Shown here: positions 48,399-57,058 of the stretch, piece by piece | How the letters are laid out: every line of letters starts with the position of its first letter | How positions within the stretch are numbered: position 1 is the stretch's first letter | From: JALHST01 sp038316335 | Lineage (GTDB): Bacteria; Bacteroidota; Bacteroidia; Flavobacteriales; Flavobacteriaceae | Assembly (NCBI GenBank): GCA_038316335.1 | Contig: JBBQAM010000001.1 | Span: forward strand, 261,373 to 325,372 | Direction of reading: 5' to 3' | Length of the DNA: 64,000 nucleotides | Program-made: the position numbers and the translations under genes | The notes under the pieces: model-generated | Database searches by the model: none | What the model saw: the letters and a program-made list of their open reading frames with translations, nothing else | Told to the model about the DNA's origin: nothing

Positions 48399-48869
48399 GG
48401 TTTTAATTTTTGCAAGGCGTTTAATTGGTTTTTCAGGCAGCATGGCTCCTGTTTGTCACACGATTACTAGCGGATTACTAGCTACTGCCTTTCGGTTTAC
48501 AAGATATTCAAATAAATCAAATAAGCGGTTCGAATGATCGCTCAGACTGCTTTTGTTTTTAACATATTCTTTGTTGTGCCGTCGTTATTCTTCTTAAGAA
48601 TATCATCATTTTATAGTTGCTTCAATTCGTTCCAAAGTATCCCTTAAATATTGTTCCGATCGCCTGTTTTGATTCATGCCTTCCCAACAATCCAAGGCAT
48701 TTTTAGAAGCTGTTGGTGCCTTGTGTGCCGTTTTCATCGTAGCAGGCACTTTTGAATTTCACGAACTTCTTTAATCAAAACGAACTCCCTGAAAATGGAG
48801 ACGATTTGCATTTAAAATAGTACATTTAAAATTAAATACGCCAATGTCAGAAAAGGTACCTTGTTCTAA
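48399..48869. other. Intergenic region with a possible 43-codon minus-strand ORF
   Basis: Between the S9 peptidase and cytochrome b genes. A short frame at 48606-48737 on the minus strand, starting MKTAHKAPTASKNALDCWEG, looks coding-like in composition but I recognise no family; it may be a C-terminal remnant. The remainder shows no feature apart from the presumed divergent promoters. Confidence 0.25.
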
Positions 48870-49640
48870 ATGAAAGCTCATAAAACCATAGCGGCAGGGA
48901 ATATTCGGCATAAACCGTGGGTAAAGGCTTCCCATTGGATTGTGACCCTCGGTTTTTTGCTACTTGTCTTTAGCGGTATTGAGATACTAATGGTTCACCC
49001 CAGACTCTATTGGGGCGAAGTGGGCAATGAATTGACACCGGCTTTGGTTGAATTCCCGATTAGCCGCAACTACCAACGTAGCGATTGGGAAATGGAAGTA
49101 CCATTTTATGAGACCAAAAATTCACCTGTAAGCGCAGGTCGAAACCATGATGATTTGATGTTCAATCAAAATGGATGGGGTAGGAGTCTTCATTTTTTAG
49201 CTGCATGGTGCCTAGTGGTTTCGGGTTTTAGCTACTTGCTTCTGGGTGTTTTTAGTGGTCACTTTCGATACCATATATGGCCTAAACTTAAAGAACTAGC
49301 GCCCCATCGCCTTTGGCAAGATCTAAAAGATCATTTTAAAATGAAGATTGCCCCACCTACTGGAGGGCCGAATTATGGAATATTACAAAAACTAGCCTAT
49401 TTTGCAATTATCTTCATAGCATTGCCCTTGGCAGTTATAACTGGCTTTGCGATGTCTCCGGCCATCACTGCGGGGTATCCGATTCTTCTAAAAATATTCG
49501 GAGGTTTTCAATCGGCTCGAACGATCCATTTCTTTACTTCGTTAGCACTTGAGATTTTTTTGATGATACATATATTGATGATCGTTATGTCTGGGTTTAA
49601 ACAACAGATACGTTTTATGACCATAGGAAAGCCAAAATGA
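48870..49640 (+). CDS. Cytochrome b561/hydrogenase-type membrane subunit
   Basis: A 256-residue membrane protein with four main hydrophobic helices carrying candidate haem-ligand histidines: VKASHWIVTLGFLLL, RSLHFLAAWCLVVSG, TIHFFTSLALEIF and LMIHILMIVMSG. It resembles the cytochrome b subunit that passes electrons between quinones and periplasmic molybdoenzymes. Its stop overlaps the molybdoenzyme start by 4 bp (ATGA), implying a complex of the two products. Confidence 0.85.
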   Translation: MKAHKTIAAGNIRHKPWVKASHWIVTLGFLLLVFSGIEILMVHPRLYWGEVGNELTPALVEFPISRNYQRSDWEMEVPFYETKNSPVSAGRNHDDLMFNQNGWGRSLHFLAAWCLVVSGFSYLLLGVFSGHFRYHIWPKLKELAPHRLWQDLKDHFKMKIAPPTGGPNYGILQKLAYFAIIFIALPLAVITGFAMSPAITAGYPILLKIFGGFQSARTIHFFTSLALEIFLMIHILMIVMSGFKQQIRFMTIGKPK

Positions 49641-50380
49641 AAAAAAGCCGATTAATAACAAGGCGTCAGGCCATTACTACAGGTGTGGCAGCACTTGGCG
49701 CCCTCATAGTGCCGAGTTGTAGCCAACCGATGCCCCCGACGTATGGCAATATCCTAAGAATGGGAGATGCCTTGACGTATAGGGCACATCGCGCCTTATT
49801 ACCTGGACAATCCTTGGCCAAGGAATATCGGCTCAATGATATATCCTCTTTTCCTGCAACTGGGACCATTAATCCTGCCGATTCTTCAAAGGCGTATTTC
49901 AGTGCAGCCTATGATAAACTAGAACGAACTGATTTTAACGACTGGGAGCTTTCTGTAGCGGGGAATGTAGCGCGACCTATGAAATTTACATTAGGTCATC
50001 TCAAACAGTTTGCCGCTAGAACACAAATTACGCGACACACCTGTGAGGAAGGATGGACGGCGATTGCGCAATGGACAGGCCTACCACTAGGGACTTTGCT
50101 CGAACATGTCGGAATTTTACCGAGTGCTCGATTTGTGAATTTTTATTCATACGATGGGTGGGAAGATAGTATTGATATCTTCGATGCTTTTCATCCACAA
50201 ACGATCTTGGCATATGGCATGAATGGTAAAAATCTACCGATTCCTCATGGGGCGCCCTTACGGTTGCGAGTAGAGAAACAAATCGGGTATAAAAGCATGA
50301 AGTACTTGCAACGTATCGTTGTTTCCGAAACCTACCTTGATGCAGGCGATACGGGATGGGCTTGGTATGTTGGTATTTGA
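49637..50380 (+). CDS. Exported molybdopterin-dependent oxidoreductase, sulfite-oxidase fold
   Basis: A 247-residue protein with an N-terminal twin-arginine-type signal (LITRRQAITTGVAALGALI) that also contains a lipobox-like VPSC. The Mo-pterin domain of the sulfite oxidase/YedY (MsrP) type has the Mo-ligand Cys in TRHTCEEGWTAIAQW (C136), followed by GTLLEHVG, YSYDGWEDS, LAYGMNGKNLPIPHGAPLRL and QIGYKSMKYL. It lacks a dimerisation domain. Together with the cytochrome b it probably forms a quinone-linked periplasmic reductase or oxidase; methionine-sulfoxide repair is one possibility. Confidence 0.88.
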   Translation: MKKSRLITRRQAITTGVAALGALIVPSCSQPMPPTYGNILRMGDALTYRAHRALLPGQSLAKEYRLNDISSFPATGTINPADSSKAYFSAAYDKLERTDFNDWELSVAGNVARPMKFTLGHLKQFAARTQITRHTCEEGWTAIAQWTGLPLGTLLEHVGILPSARFVNFYSYDGWEDSIDIFDAFHPQTILAYGMNGKNLPIPHGAPLRLRVEKQIGYKSMKYLQRIVVSETYLDAGDTGWAWYVGI

Positions 50381-50430
50381 GATAAGTTTCAAGCCTATTG
50401 TTTTTTAACTCGGATAGTGATGGGACTTCC

Positions 50431-50796
50431 TCATTGGCAACATTGTTCGCTCGTTTTTTTGGTCACTTTGTACGAATCGAAATTTTTGGACTTTGTTACC
50501 AAGAATATCCCCAACTTAAATACTTCCTTCATCATTGATACACGTATGCTTTCTTCCCATGGTATTTTTCGTTTTAATAGAAAAATCAACCTATAGGCAA
50601 GTCTGAAGAAAATAATAATGTTGAATGTGAAGATTATTATCCTTCTGTCAATAGTACCAACTGCATTTCTAATACTTAAAGTATCTTCGACCCAAGTCCC
50701 ACCCTTTTGAAATAAAATCCAATACGAAAACCATAACGGTAAAATCTCAATAAGATGTATAATTAGTTTTTGTGGAATGCTTTTGTATAAGTCCAT
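50431..50796 (-). CDS. Small membrane protein of unknown function
   Basis: A 121-residue protein with two to three hydrophobic segments (LIIHLIEILPLWFSYWILF, RRIIIFTFNIIIFFRL). The motif FLLKRKIPWEESIRVSMM and a basic C-terminus are the only distinctive parts. It lies between the convergent molybdoenzyme and the methyltransferase gene. No family is assigned. Confidence 0.5.
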   Translation of the reverse strand: MDLYKSIPQKLIIHLIEILPLWFSYWILFQKGGTWVEDTLSIRNAVGTIDRRIIIFTFNIIIFFRLAYRLIFLLKRKIPWEESIRVSMMKEVFKLGIFLVTKSKNFDSYKVTKKTSEQCCQ

Positions 50797-50866
50797 TTAG
50801 GAATTTGTGTTATTCAAATTATATCTTTCGTTGAAATAATCACAAGAAGCATAGCAACGGTTATTC

Positions 50867-51337
50867 TCAAATCCAACGCCTAACATTTTTCATGTATTCC
50901 AAAAAGTCATTTCCAAAAGCTCGTATTAGATATTTTTCTTCTTTTACGATAACCAAATAGTCGACAGCCAAAATCACTAAAGGAATTAACATCATCGTGT
51001 AGAAATTTCCCTTTAGAAACCCAATTCCAATGTAAAGAAATAGAAGTCCTAGATACATTGGGTTTCGAGTGATAGAATAAATGCCGGTTGTTTGAAGTGA
51101 ATTGGCAGGCAAGAAAGGTATGAGTGTATTTTTTGTCCGGAAGAACTTTATTAATGCCGGAAGAACAATGCATAAACCGGCTATCACGAAGATAATTGCC
51201 AAAACAAATGAAATGTTCGTTGTAAAAAACACCAAAGGGAGCGGAAATTGTTTTTGAACTAGAACGGAGAGCAAAAAAATCAATACATAAAGAAGTGGTG
51301 GTGGGAGGTAAACTCCTGGGCCGTCTTTTTTTTTCAT
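50867..51337 (-). CDS. Isoprenylcysteine carboxylmethyltransferase-family (PEMT-like) membrane protein
   Basis: A 156-residue protein with four hydrophobic segments and the family signature TGIYSITRNPMYLGLLFLY followed by VKEEKYLIRAFGNDFLEYMK. Members methylate lipid or small-molecule acceptors in the membrane; the substrate is unknown here. Its start overlaps the stop of the SnoaL-like gene by 4 bp, so both are cotranslated. Confidence 0.85.
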   Translation of the reverse strand: MKKKDGPGVYLPPPLLYVLIFLLSVLVQKQFPLPLVFFTTNISFVLAIIFVIAGLCIVLPALIKFFRTKNTLIPFLPANSLQTTGIYSITRNPMYLGLLFLYIGIGFLKGNFYTMMLIPLVILAVDYLVIVKEEKYLIRAFGNDFLEYMKNVRRWI

Positions 51338-51756
51338 GATACAAGCTCTTTTTTATTAAATACACCTAATTGCATCATGGCTGCAAATCGATCAGGTATG
51401 CCCCAATGATCAACTACTAGTAAATTTTCGAAACGGAAAATGTCAATGCTTTCAATCGAAATATAATTAGTGGAAGGTGGCATATTCATGAATGTTCCCG
51501 ATTGAATGGCTGTTGCCTTATAATAGGTCCATGCAGTATGTCTATCTAGTACGCTATTTTGTGAGACATATTGAAAGTTGGAAAAACTTCTATGCAATTG
51601 GGTAATTGTTTTTTTTAATCCTTCCGTACCACCATTCGCTGCAAACCGATGTTCGATAAAACTGTCGGTAACATGCTGATCAATAATTGAAAGATCAGCG
51701 CTTCCAAATACTTCTTCCATAATTTTTCGTACGGATGATACTTGGTCTTTTTTCAT
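51334..51756 (-). CDS. SnoaL-like/ester-cyclase family protein (second copy)
   Basis: From ATG 51756 the protein has 140 residues; an upstream ATG at 51795 adds 13. The NTF2-like fold is suggested by VRKIMEEVFGSADLSIIDQ, FIEHRFAANGGTEGLKK, DRHTAWTYYKATA and DIFRFENLLVVDHWGIPDR. It precedes the methyltransferase with ATGA overlap and follows the AraC regulator by about 100 bp on the same strand. Confidence 0.75.
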   Translation of the reverse strand: MKKDQVSSVRKIMEEVFGSADLSIIDQHVTDSFIEHRFAANGGTEGLKKTITQLHRSFSNFQYVSQNSVLDRHTAWTYYKATAIQSGTFMNMPPSTNYISIESIDIFRFENLLVVDHWGIPDRFAAMMQLGVFNKKELVS

Positions 51757-51857
51757 ACTATGTTTATTTAAACTATGAAAGTTAATAGGGTTCATTGCTT
51801 AATCCCACAAAGTAAAAACCTTCGTATCAAAACAGTTTAGGAAAAAAACGACATTCT

Positions 51858-52688
51858 TTATCCTGATGGAAAATCTCCATATCCGCTAGTCTGTTTTTGT
51901 GTCAAAGAACCAGGAGCAAATTCAGCAAATTGTCTGAATTCCCGCAATAGATGAGATGAGTCATTGTACTCACACTCAAGAGCAATTTCCGACCAGCTTT
52001 TTTCAGGCGAATTATTTTTAATCTTCATCGCATTTTCAAATCGTACGATACGGAGATACATTTTCGGAGATATTCCGACTCTGGTCGTAAAACTACGTTC
52101 AAATTGGCGAAGGCTTAGGCAAGCTATAGACGCCCATTCCGGTAGCGTATTCTTTACATACGGATCAAGCATTTTTATCACCACACTATCAATGGGTTCT
52201 TCTAGAAGAATTCCCTTTTCAATTTGTGAATCAATAAATGATGATACTATATCAATCATATCATCATAGGAAGTTGATTGAATTAATTTATCATTTACAA
52301 CTTTTATCCCTTTACTAAAAAACACGGATGCATCTAGCCCTGTATTGACTGTTTTCTGCATTGGAATTCTCAACAAACGATAAAGTCCTGTAGGATGAAA
52401 GCTCACCTTTATCATCAGATAGTCCTTCCCGAATTTTAACCCTATGGGTCTATTCTTAGGGCCTGTGATGGCTGGGGATATTGCTGTTATACCCTCTGAA
52501 TCAATAGTTGGAAGTACTTTTATAGAATCTCGCGGATAAAAATAAAGACCCTGCTCTCTATTGGCTAAACAAGTAATAAATGGAGGAGGTAAAGGATCCG
52601 TTTCATCCCACTTCATATGTAAAATTTGGTATTCCCGAATTATGTTATTTTGGGAATTCGAGGGTTTATAAATTTTAAAGAATTTCAT
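51858..52688 (-). CDS. AraC-family transcriptional regulator
   Basis: A 276-residue regulator. The N-terminal 140 residues (REYQILHMKWDETDPLPPPF, LYFYPRD, VSFHPTGLYRLLRIPM) form an AraC-associated effector-like domain common in Bacteroidota. The C-terminal two-HTH domain contains LSLRQFERSFTTRVGISPKM, WSEIALECEYNDSSHLLREF and the final GSL. It probably controls the SnoaL-like and methyltransferase genes downstream. Confidence 0.9.
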   Translation of the reverse strand: MKFFKIYKPSNSQNNIIREYQILHMKWDETDPLPPPFITCLANREQGLYFYPRDSIKVLPTIDSEGITAISPAITGPKNRPIGLKFGKDYLMIKVSFHPTGLYRLLRIPMQKTVNTGLDASVFFSKGIKVVNDKLIQSTSYDDMIDIVSSFIDSQIEKGILLEEPIDSVVIKMLDPYVKNTLPEWASIACLSLRQFERSFTTRVGISPKMYLRIVRFENAMKIKNNSPEKSWSEIALECEYNDSSHLLREFRQFAEFAPGSLTQKQTSGYGDFPSG

Positions 52689-52697
52689 TGTTCGATT

Positions 52698-52790
52698 CTA
52701 TTTCGTTTGTAATTCTCCGGTCACTTCGTTCCATGCTTGGAGAAAAAGTTTGCTTGCTTTTTCTGGTTCGCCTTTTTCTTCTATGGCCAT
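52698..52790 (-). pseudogene. Remnant of a small TPR-like gene
   Basis: A 30-codon frame starting MAIEEKGEPEKASKLFLQAW reads like the N-terminal tetratricopeptide-type helix pair of a larger flavobacterial protein. It ends after NEVTGELQTK. Coding-like sequence continues upstream of the ATG in the same frame until a stop at about 52880. I interpret it as a truncated, decayed gene. The 326-bp gap around it has no other feature. Confidence 0.4.
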
Positions 52791-53014
52791 GACTTGAGCA
52801 AAGCGTTTAACTACCTTGTTTTTGGGTCGAATTCCATAGGGTACTGTTTTGTCGCTATTTGGTATAATGCAGTATTTTTAATTGTCGTTGAGAACATTTA
52901 CTACAATTCCAGCGAACGTATAACTATGATTTCAGAGCTATCGGGAGGATTTTCGGCCGTAAACCGAAGCTAGAAAGACAGAAGTAATACACCATGGCAG
53001 GAGTTTGCTGAAGG

Positions 53015-54181
53015 TTATTTCTTTTCGGTCAGAACTTCCCTCAGTCTATTGTGGGGGATTGCAAATACCTTATTTCCATTGATTCCCTCCATGTCTTTCG
53101 CAGCAATTAATGCATTAATGATTGCCTCCTCTGTTGCCTGAACGGTTGCTTCAAAAATAGTATCGAGTTTCCATTTTGGAATCACCGACCACGTTTCCTT
53201 CACCCAGTTTTTGTCATACTCTGGAACGGAAGTGCTTACTGCCAAAAAAATCTCTCCCGAACTATTATGGGAAAATGTTCCAGTGCGTGCAATACCGTGT
53301 GTGACTCGTTTCGCAACAAGTTTTAATTCGCCTGGTAGCAAAGGAGCATCTGTTGCGACTATAACGATAATTGAACCATCCTTTCTTTTGGGTTCACTTA
53401 TGATCGCCTCTAGATCCGTTATTTCTTTTCCGATAGGAATGCCCCGAATCATTAAATCGCTTCTTCTACCAAAATTGGCCTGTACAAAAATTCCTAACGT
53501 ATATTGAACCGAATCAATGGTGAATATTCGGGAAGAAGTTCCACTACCTCCTTTGAACTCGTAGCAAACCATGCCCGTTCCACCACCGACATTCCCTTCC
53601 ATTACGTTGCCGCTGGAAGAACTGTCTAATGCTTCCCAAACATGTTCTTTATTGACATGGAATCCATTGATGTCATTCAAGGTGCCATCCCATGTTTCTG
53701 CAACAACCGGTAAGCCAAATGCAAAATCGATATAATCTGACTTGGAAAACTTGGTAAAACTCCATTCCCCGATTGCGTCTCGTACGATACCAACGCTATT
53801 TGTATTTGTGATGCCAATGGGCCCATAGCCGATACCATAATCCTCGATATAAGGCAATCCTGTCATTTCCCCGTCCCCATTCAATGAAAACCATGATGCT
53901 GCGTAACTTTTATCTGTTTTGCCTTTCGGAAGAATCACAGTAACACCTGTCCTCACGGGGCCTTTCCCCCTAATTAAATTTCCGGAACCCTCAATGAGTG
54001 TTTTATATCCCACTTCCAACCCTGGAACATCGGTTATTGCATTATTTTTTCCGATTACTCCTTCAAAGGAAATGCCAAGGTCCCGGGCTCTTATAGTTGT
54101 GTCGTGTTGTGCATTGGCTGCACCAGACACTATGCAAAATAGGGCAATTAAAGGCGCTCTTTTAAATTGAAAATGGTCCAT
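53015..54181 (-). CDS. P1-family (DmpA-type, S58) aminopeptidase, exported
   Basis: A 388-residue protein with a signal peptide (ends AANAQ). Features of the self-processing DmpA family are GPVRTGVTVILP, GPIGITNTNSVGIVRDA, EGNVGGGTGM and the processing site GG|SGTSSR (G212-S213), where the new N-terminal Ser would be the nucleophile. Members are aminopeptidases acting on D- or beta-peptides. It is monocistronic. Confidence 0.88.
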   Translation of the reverse strand: MDHFQFKRAPLIALFCIVSGAANAQHDTTIRARDLGISFEGVIGKNNAITDVPGLEVGYKTLIEGSGNLIRGKGPVRTGVTVILPKGKTDKSYAASWFSLNGDGEMTGLPYIEDYGIGYGPIGITNTNSVGIVRDAIGEWSFTKFSKSDYIDFAFGLPVVAETWDGTLNDINGFHVNKEHVWEALDSSSSGNVMEGNVGGGTGMVCYEFKGGSGTSSRIFTIDSVQYTLGIFVQANFGRRSDLMIRGIPIGKEITDLEAIISEPKRKDGSIIVIVATDAPLLPGELKLVAKRVTHGIARTGTFSHNSSGEIFLAVSTSVPEYDKNWVKETWSVIPKWKLDTIFEATVQATEEAIINALIAAKDMEGINGNKVFAIPHNRLREVLTEKK

Positions 54182-54318
54182 AAATTTCCGGGATTGGTTA
54201 GCTTATGATTCGTTGTTTTTATTAACAGATTATTTAGCAAAAGGTGCCCCTTACAATCTTCCGTCGAATATTTTACAAACATTGCTACTAGCAATCAATG
54301 ATGCACGGTGTCGGGCTA

Positions 54319-54738
54319 TTAGTGAAAAATAGTCACTGCAATAATTACAATGACAATACCAATCAATAAGGTTAATTTTCCGAAAGGCTCAATTTTTTTT
54401 AGATTTTTAGCTGCTTCATTTTCTTTCGCCTTTTGAGTTCCGTTGTGAATGAGTACAAGTAGAATTACTAAAACCAAAACCAGTATCAATTTTAAAATCA
54501 ATAAAGGATTGGAAGGCAAGGTCGACCAATATGGAATAATAAGATAGCTGCCTGAAATAATCAACAAAGTGATTCCAATATTCCCCATTCGACTTAGAAC
54601 CATTACTTGAAGCCGAAATTTTGTCGTTTGTTCTTGCTCCAATTTGGAAATCAATTTATCGAAAAATGCGTGTGCAAAACTTGTTCCCAAACCCATGGTG
54701 AGACCTATGAAGTGTAATACTAACATGATTTCCCTCAT
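54319..54738 (-). CDS. Four-helix membrane protein of unknown function
   Basis: A 139-residue protein with four hydrophobic helices (LVLHFIGLTMGLGTSFAHAF, GITLLIISGSYLIIPY, LILKLILVLVLVILLVLIH, LIGIVIVIIAVTIF). The early HFIGL and FAHAF histidines recall small CopD- or DUF2269-like membrane proteins. No function is assignable. It is followed by repeat A on the other side of its promoter. Confidence 0.6.
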   Translation of the reverse strand: MREIMLVLHFIGLTMGLGTSFAHAFFDKLISKLEQEQTTKFRLQVMVLSRMGNIGITLLIISGSYLIIPYWSTLPSNPLLILKLILVLVLVILLVLIHNGTQKAKENEAAKNLKKIEPFGKLTLLIGIVIVIIAVTIFH

Positions 54739-54860
54739 AATAAATCCATTAATTTTTAGAAATGATTTTTTTCGGCTTTTTGCTTACATTGTATATAATA
54801 ACAAGGTACTATTTTTCTAATTTGGAATTACTTCGGAATCAACTGAAATTTTGATGGAAT

Positions 54861-54892
54861 AAAAAAGCAGCTACTTGTGTAGCTGCTTTTTT
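54861..54892. terminator. Bidirectional rho-independent terminator
   Basis: AAAAAAGCAGCTAC and GTAGCTGCTTTTTT form a 14-bp perfect stem with loop TTGT. A- and T-runs on both sides allow termination in both directions. It directly abuts repeat A, as related hairpins abut repeats B and E and the truncated copy F. Confidence 0.75.
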
Positions 54893-55024
54893 ACGAAGTA
54901 AGGACTGGATCGATCACTCCGCTTCGTTTCGCGATTGGCCTTGGGGATGGCTTCGCACCGAAAGCCCGTAGTGCTCACACACTTCTCTTTTTATATTCCC
55001 TTCCTGTGTGCAAACAAGTTAGGC
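54893..55024. repeat. Structured repeat, copy A
   Basis: This is the most diverged copy of a repeat also found at 56873, 58519, 58621 and 58792. The recognisable core is AGGACTGGATCGATCACTCC, a GCGATTGGCCT block, GGGGATGGCTT, then a CACACTTCTCTTTTTATATT block and a CAAACAAGTT segment. It precedes the oxidoreductase gene at 55134. Confidence 0.65.
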
Positions 55025-55133
55025 AATTACATAAAGTTGGATCGAATGGGAAGGAGAAAAATATACCATCAAATTAGGGAGTAGATAGTATTTATGCTTA
55101 AATTAATGCGCCAAAATACATTAAAATCGAAAA

Positions 55134-56597
55134 ATGAAATCAAAAAATTCAAGTTCCCGAAGAAGTTTTATCAAAAAAACCGCGGTATTGTCCGCTGGAA
55201 TATCAATAGTACCTCGTCACGTACTTGGCGGTCCGGGTTTTATAGCCCCGAGCGATAAACTGGTCGTTGCCTCTATCGGGGTCGGCGGGAAGGGGAAGAG
55301 CGATATCTCTGGTTTTGCCGAATCGGGAAAGGCCGAAATTGGATATCTATGTGATGTAGACACCCGTAGGGCGGCCGATTCAGTCGCCCGTTTCCCCAAA
55401 GCGAAATATTACAAGGATTTCCGCGAGCTGTACGACAAGGAGTCCAAAAACTTCGATGCCGTCTCCGTTTCTACGCCCGACCACACGCATGCAATAGCAG
55501 CATTGCCAGCCATGGAAATGGGCAAAGCGGTTTATGTACAAAAACCATTGACCCATGATATCTATGAGGCTCGGAAATTGACAGAGGCCGCTGAAAAATA
55601 TAAAGTGGTTACGCAAATGGGTAATCAAGGAGCATCGTCCGACGGTACCCGTCAACTGCGTGAGTGGTACAATGCCGGGATCATTGGAAAGGTACACACC
55701 GTTTATTGCTGGACAGACCGCCCCGTTTGGCCTCAGGGAATTCCCTGGCCCACACAAAGTGCTCCGGTACCTCCTGAACTGGACTGGGACCTCTGGCTGG
55801 GCTCGGCCCCGCAGAAGGAATATATCAACGGACTTATTCCCTTTAACTGGCGGGGTTGGTGGGATTACGGTACCGGCGCCCTCGGCGATATGGGCTGTCA
55901 TTTAGTGGAAGCACCCTACAGGGTATTAGATCTCAAATATCCTAAGGATGTGCAATGTAGCGTGGGCAGTGTGTATGTGGATGAATTTAAGCGGGGCTAT
56001 TTTCCCGATAGCTGCCCTCCTTCCAGCCACGTAACCATGACCTTCCCAAAAACCGACAAGACCGATGGTGATGTCGTCTTGCATTGGATGGATGGCGGCA
56101 TACAGCCCACCCGGCCCGAAGAACTAGAACCCAATGAAATCTTTGGTGATGGCGGCAATGGCGTACTTTTTATTGGTACTAAAGGAAAAATGATGTGTAG
56201 CACCTATGGTGAGAATGCAAGGTTATTACCTACTTCCAGGACTGCCCAGGTCAATGTGCCACAAACGTTGGAAAGAGTTCCCGGAGGAAGTGGCGGTCAC
56301 TATGCGCAATGGGTAGAGGCGGCCATTGCCGGCTATGGCAAAAAGGAACTCAGTGCGCCATTCGAGATTTCCGGGCCACTGACCGAAACCTTGTTGATCG
56401 CCAATCTAGCAATCCGTGGCGTGGATATTCGCAACGAAAAGAAAAACGATAGGGGCCAAACCTATTTCGAATATCCTGCCCGAAATATCGAAATGCTCTG
56501 GGATGCCGAAAAAATGCGGGTCACCAACATCGAGGCGATCAACCAATTTGTAAAACGCGATTATAGGGATCCTTGGAAGCTGGGTTCAGTGATGTGA
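55134..56597 (+). CDS. Exported Gfo/Idh/MocA-family oxidoreductase
   Basis: A 487-residue protein with a twin-arginine signal (SSRRSFIKKTAVLSAGISI). The Rossmann motif VASIGVGGKGKSD and the dehydrogenase-type QKPLTHDIYEA (variant of EKP) are present, followed by family blocks GNQGASSDG, WDLWLGSAP, NWRGWWDYGTGALGDMGCH and HWMDGG. Unlike the two GH109-like proteins, it keeps the KP motif and is likely a true sugar or cyclitol dehydrogenase using a tightly bound NAD(P). It stands alone between repeats A and B, as if it were a single-gene cassette. Confidence 0.87.
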   Translation: MKSKNSSSRRSFIKKTAVLSAGISIVPRHVLGGPGFIAPSDKLVVASIGVGGKGKSDISGFAESGKAEIGYLCDVDTRRAADSVARFPKAKYYKDFRELYDKESKNFDAVSVSTPDHTHAIAALPAMEMGKAVYVQKPLTHDIYEARKLTEAAEKYKVVTQMGNQGASSDGTRQLREWYNAGIIGKVHTVYCWTDRPVWPQGIPWPTQSAPVPPELDWDLWLGSAPQKEYINGLIPFNWRGWWDYGTGALGDMGCHLVEAPYRVLDLKYPKDVQCSVGSVYVDEFKRGYFPDSCPPSSHVTMTFPKTDKTDGDVVLHWMDGGIQPTRPEELEPNEIFGDGGNGVLFIGTKGKMMCSTYGENARLLPTSRTAQVNVPQTLERVPGGSGGHYAQWVEAAIAGYGKKELSAPFEISGPLTETLLIANLAIRGVDIRNEKKNDRGQTYFEYPARNIEMLWDAEKMRVTNIEAINQFVKRDYRDPWKLGSVM

Positions 56598-56809
56598 TCC
56601 CGGATTTCAGAATAAGGAGGTTGGGTTGGGAATATTATACTTCGTAGGTATTTCCAACTCCTACTTGTCGATATGGCGTAAAAATAACTTCAGAAAAAAA
56701 TCTGCTATCGTAGTAGTATGATTTAAGTATTCCGAGAGCCATCGAGCACAAAAGCAGCAGTGGCGCTGCCTATCTAACTGCATGTTGCCTTGGCTAATTT
56801 TTAGTATTC

Positions 56810-56868
56810 CAGGCAGAAACAAGTTTCGCCTGTCACATAAAAAGAGCCCGATACAACTGTATCGGGCT
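56810..56868. terminator. Two tandem stem-loops (SL-I and SL-II) before repeat B
   Basis: SL-I (56810-56832) pairs CAGGC with GCCTG and GAAAC with GTTTC around a 2-base loop, with one bulged A. SL-II (56845-56868) has perfect 11-bp arms AGCCCGATACA and TGTATCGGGCT. Read on the minus strand, SL-II is followed by a T-run (CTCTTTTTATG), so it terminates leftward transcription; the plus-direction T-run is short. The same two-hairpin module recurs before E and F. Confidence 0.7.
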
Positions 56869-56872
56869 TTCC

Positions 56873-57003
56873 TTGTAGCGGGGACTGGATTGATCGCTCC
56901 ACTGCGTTTCGCGATCGGCCTGGGGGGTGGCTTTACAAGAAAAAGCCCGAAGTATTTTCACACTTCCTTTTCTTATTCCCTTCCCTTGCTTAAAACGTTT
57001 ATA
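56873..57003. repeat. Structured repeat, copy B
   Basis: It begins TTGTAGCGGGGACTGGATTG, whose reverse complement resembles the T-stem and acceptor 3' end of a tRNA. It continues with GATCGC...GCGATC complementary arms, GGCCTGGGGGGTGGCTTTAC, and a CACACTTCC block. It lies between the convergent oxidoreductase and MEMO-family genes. Confidence 0.75.
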
Positions 57004-57058
57004 AAGTAAATGAGGATAGAAACAAAATGACTTTCCGTGCGATGTTTGGATAGGAAAT

